The notes beneath the pieces are model-generated. The model was not told where the DNA came from. It searched no databases and saw nothing but the letters and a program-made list of their open reading frames with translations. Shown in pieces: positions 4,961 through 5,034 of a DNA stretch of 5,034 nucleotides (its first letter is position 1; each line of letters opens with the position of its first letter). Source of the DNA: Thermoplasmata archaeon (GTDB taxonomy: Archaea > Thermoplasmatota > Thermoplasmata > Thermoplasmatales > GCA-001856825); contig JAJYRY010000082.1 of NCBI GenBank assembly GCA_021793855.1, positions 1 through 5,034 of the forward strand, written 5' to 3'. The translations under genes were made by a program, and so were the position numbers.

Positions 4961-5034
4961 TCACAACTTTTTCCTTTTTTTATTCTTGGCTCCTTTTACT
5001 GCGAAAAATGTGTTTCCTTCAGAAAAGTGATACT
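4961..5034 (-). CDS. Possible 3' end of a convergent gene, product unknown
   Basis: On the minus strand one frame is open from the right edge (first complete codon at 5032) to a TGA at 4963-4961. It encodes 23 residues that end GAKNKKRKKL, a lysine/arginine-rich tail of the kind often found at protein C-termini. The other two minus-strand frames close within 40 bases of the edge. If real, the gene converges on the permease gene with a 13-bp gap. The piece is too short to recognise a family, and an AT-rich intergenic stretch would give lysine codons by chance, so this call is weak. Confidence 0.25.
   Translation of the reverse strand, partial: YHFSEGNTFFAVKGAKNKKRKKL
4968..4981 (+). terminator. 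T-rich tract (T5-CC-T7) ending the PadR-ABC operon
   Basis: Archaeal RNA polymerase terminates at runs of T in the coding strand without needing a hairpin. T5 and T7 lie 20-34 nt after the permease stop and no stem precedes them. The same bases may code for the lysine-rich end of a minus-strand gene, so the run has a possible second explanation. Confidence 0.5.

Noticed and set aside
4848..5030. Plus-strand frame overlapping the end of the permease gene
   Set aside because: It lies in another frame of the permease coding sequence and then in the T-rich tail; it is arginine/serine rich and lacks any ribosome site.

Overview
The window looks like a piece of an archaeal chromosome, most probably from the Thermoplasmata (Thermoplasma/Ferroplasma/Cuniculiplasma-like). 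This assignment is inference. It rests on promoters of the archaeal TATA type, a PadR gene whose TATA box lies too close to the ATG for a normal leader (leaderless mRNA), Shine-Dalgarno sites of the GGTGA/AGGTG type inside operons, heavy use of AGA/AGG and ATA codons, and a GH15 glycosidase of the kind known from Thermoplasma trehalases. No rRNA, tRNA, CRISPR array or intact mobile element is visible.

Layout. Positions 1-172 (minus strand) hold the first 57 codons of a gene cut by the window edge, probably an Hsp20-type small heat-shock protein, with its own TATA box and Shine-Dalgarno site. Positions 341-2140 (minus) encode a complete GH15-family glycoside hydrolase, trehalase or glucoamylase type, with both expected catalytic glutamates. 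Positions 2141-2612 are an unusually long divergent intergenic region. It contains TATA boxes, two inverted repeats, a T6 run, an 11-bp palindrome, a repeated AACTCTC motif and a 14-bp CGATATCGATATCG palindrome next to the PadR TATA box.

Positions 2613-4947 (plus) are a tight three-gene operon: a PadR-family regulator, a DrrA-type ABC ATPase and a DrrB-type ABC-2 permease. Both junctions are 4-nt ATGA overlaps. The regulator most likely controls its own transporter operon, and the ATPase and permease should form a homodimeric-type ABC-2 exporter for a drug, lipid or similar hydrophobic compound. The operon is followed by a T-rich tract (4968-4981) that reads as an archaeal terminator, but it may also be the lysine-rich 3' end of a convergent minus-strand gene that enters from the right edge.

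The named genes are all of known families. The least explained sequence is the 2141-2612 intergenic region, which may carry a small RNA or a multi-site operator.
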